Shown here: piece by piece, positions 62,457 through 64,000 of the stretch | Layout: every line of letters starts with the position of its first letter | How positions within the stretch are numbered: the first letter of the stretch is position 1 | Assembly (NCBI GenBank): GCA_034336665.1 | Contig: JAPFBE010000002.1 | Location: 81,102,905-81,166,904, forward strand | Source: Luscinia megarhynchos | Lineage: Eukaryota > Chordata > Aves > Passeriformes > Turdidae | Reading direction: 5' to 3' | DNA: 64,000 nt | The notes under the pieces: generated by a model | What the model saw: only the letters and a program-made list of their open reading frames with translations | Databases searched by the model: none | What the model was told of the DNA's origin: nothing | Made by a program: the position numbers and the translations under genes

Positions 62457-64000
62457 TCATTATCACTCCAAGAAAATGTAATTTCCTGTTATCATCCCAC
62501 AAGACACAGAGAGCACCAGTGAGGGTGGGTGTGACTGCAGCCCCTCTCTGGCTGCCCTTCCATGGCTGAGCTGTGTCACCTGCAGCCAGCACTGGGGGCC
62601 TGCAGGAAATCCATCCAGCTCCTGGAGGGTTTATCCCCAGTGGAGGAGGAGCTGGCAGGCAGGGGAAGGAGACTGGTCACATTATCAGGTTCAAAGGGAC
62701 TGAGTTCCTGGGGGATCAGTCTGGAATACTGCATCAGGGATGACAGTGATGGCCAGACACTGCTGCTCTTCAACAACTGACTACCTTGTTTCATGCATTT
62801 GATAAAGAAAAGAGAAAAAAAAAAAGTATTGAAATTCAGAGATACAAAACCCAGATCTTTTTTAGTCTAAAGTTTTTACAGTAAAGTTTCTTTTAAAGTC
62901 AACTACTAGGTTAAAACCAGCCCAGCAACTTCTTTTTCTCTTCCCTTTGTTATCAATCTCGAGGTATTAATAGGATAAAGGAGAAGGTGACTCATGAATC
63001 AGTGTGGCTCTTTACAGGTACAAAGCACAGTCTCAGGGGCTGTGAACACATCACAGACTGCATCTGGTGATCACTGCAATCCACCCTTCCCCTCCACACA
63101 GACATTTTCTGCCACCACCAAATAGCCATCCAGGCATCAATTTTAGCTTTTCATCTGACTTCCAGGAGCTTCCCTAATTAAGTGCAGTTTGACTAGAAAG
63201 CATCCTGGATCCATCCTTTACATTTCCATGGGTTTAGAACATGAGGTACTACAAAAACACTTAACAAGGGGCTTTGGAGCTTTTTTCCCCCTGCTATTAT
63301 TATGTTTATCCCACTGTAGGAAGACTGTTCACTGCACCCCAACCATTAGAACCATTTCCTTCCCCCTCCTGGCAATCCATCACCTGTTTTCCTAACCACC
63401 TCTCTCCCAAAATGCTGAGCACTGCTGGGTGGGCAGCACGCAGGCAGCTCCCTCTTGATGGCTGGAGATTGTCCTTGGCTTGAGCAGGCTGCAACTGGGA
63501 ATGTCAAGTCCAATTCTCATTTTACTTTGCAAGCTTGTTCAAAACCCTGGGCCTTGTGTGTACAGCAGGTTCCAGAGCAGGGAAGAATGGTTCCTGGTAT
63601 GTATTGTACCACTGAAACAGTCACTGAAGCAGAACCCCCCCAGCTGACCAACCCCTCAGGATAATAATTTTGAGCTCCTGCAGTAATGGAAAAGGAGAAA
63701 ATGTTGAGTCTGTGATGACATGTCCCAGCACTCACCAGGCACTGACAGTTTTTTTAGCTAAGAAAACTCCAAATCAATTAGGCACTCCCTTTAAAACTCA
63801 TATTTCTGCAGCATTTGGTATCTTCACTCCAATGATGATGTAATTTTACTGGTTCCCTAGGACCTTAATTGTGACCTAAATTTCTACTGTGGATAGCAGT
63901 ATGACCAAAACCAGATTTTCATCTCATCAGTTTTGTCAGTAACATAGGCCTGACATACACTTAACAGATAAATTCTTAGCTTAGAAAAAAAGTGGGGAAA
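62457..64000. other. Intergenic DNA at the right edge
   Basis: No gene recognised. A short adenine run sits at 62,814-62,825. Confidence 0.5.

Overview
The window comes from a bird nuclear genome, most likely a songbird. The evidence is an avian-type poly(A)-binding protein gene, several CR1 LINE 3' ends (the dominant bird retroposon), and an LTR whose U5 wording I recognise from passerine endogenous retroviruses. There is no operon-like organisation, only one intact protein-coding gene, and long intergenic stretches.

The core (about 14,988-30,862, minus strand) is a complete PABPC1 gene for cytoplasmic poly(A)-binding protein 1. All 14 coding exons join in phase into 637 codons plus a stop, each intron is GT-AG, and a fifteenth exon carries the 3' UTR. 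The promoter lies in a CpG island (about 29,850-31,560) with a TATA box and a pyrimidine-tract (TOP-like) start. The 5' UTR carries the A-rich tract through which PABP represses its own mRNA. Intron 1 also holds a 146-bp splice-flanked open segment that belongs to no known PABPC1 isoform I can recall.

The left flank (1-14,988) holds remnants of SNX31, the sorting nexin gene that sits next to PABPC1 in human. Exon 4 (1,824-1,887) has intact splice sites and frame. Exon 3 (2,900-3,006) keeps its splice sites but has frameshifts and an in-frame stop, so the gene looks decayed. A GC-rich block with an 18-bp minisatellite (8,159-8,482) lies between these remnants and the end of PABPC1.

The right flank (31,560-64,000) is intergenic. 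It contains CR1 fragments, a 115-bp tandem duplication, a solo LTR (about 61,672-62,456) and, most strikingly, a 5.9-kb array of 8-10-bp GTGTGTGC-type units (about 50,609-56,515). That array is rich in CACGTG E-boxes, CpG and alternating purine-pyrimidine sequence. It is open in all six frames only because its base composition cannot form stop codons. I found no second intact gene; YWHAZ, expected further right by human gene order, is not reached.
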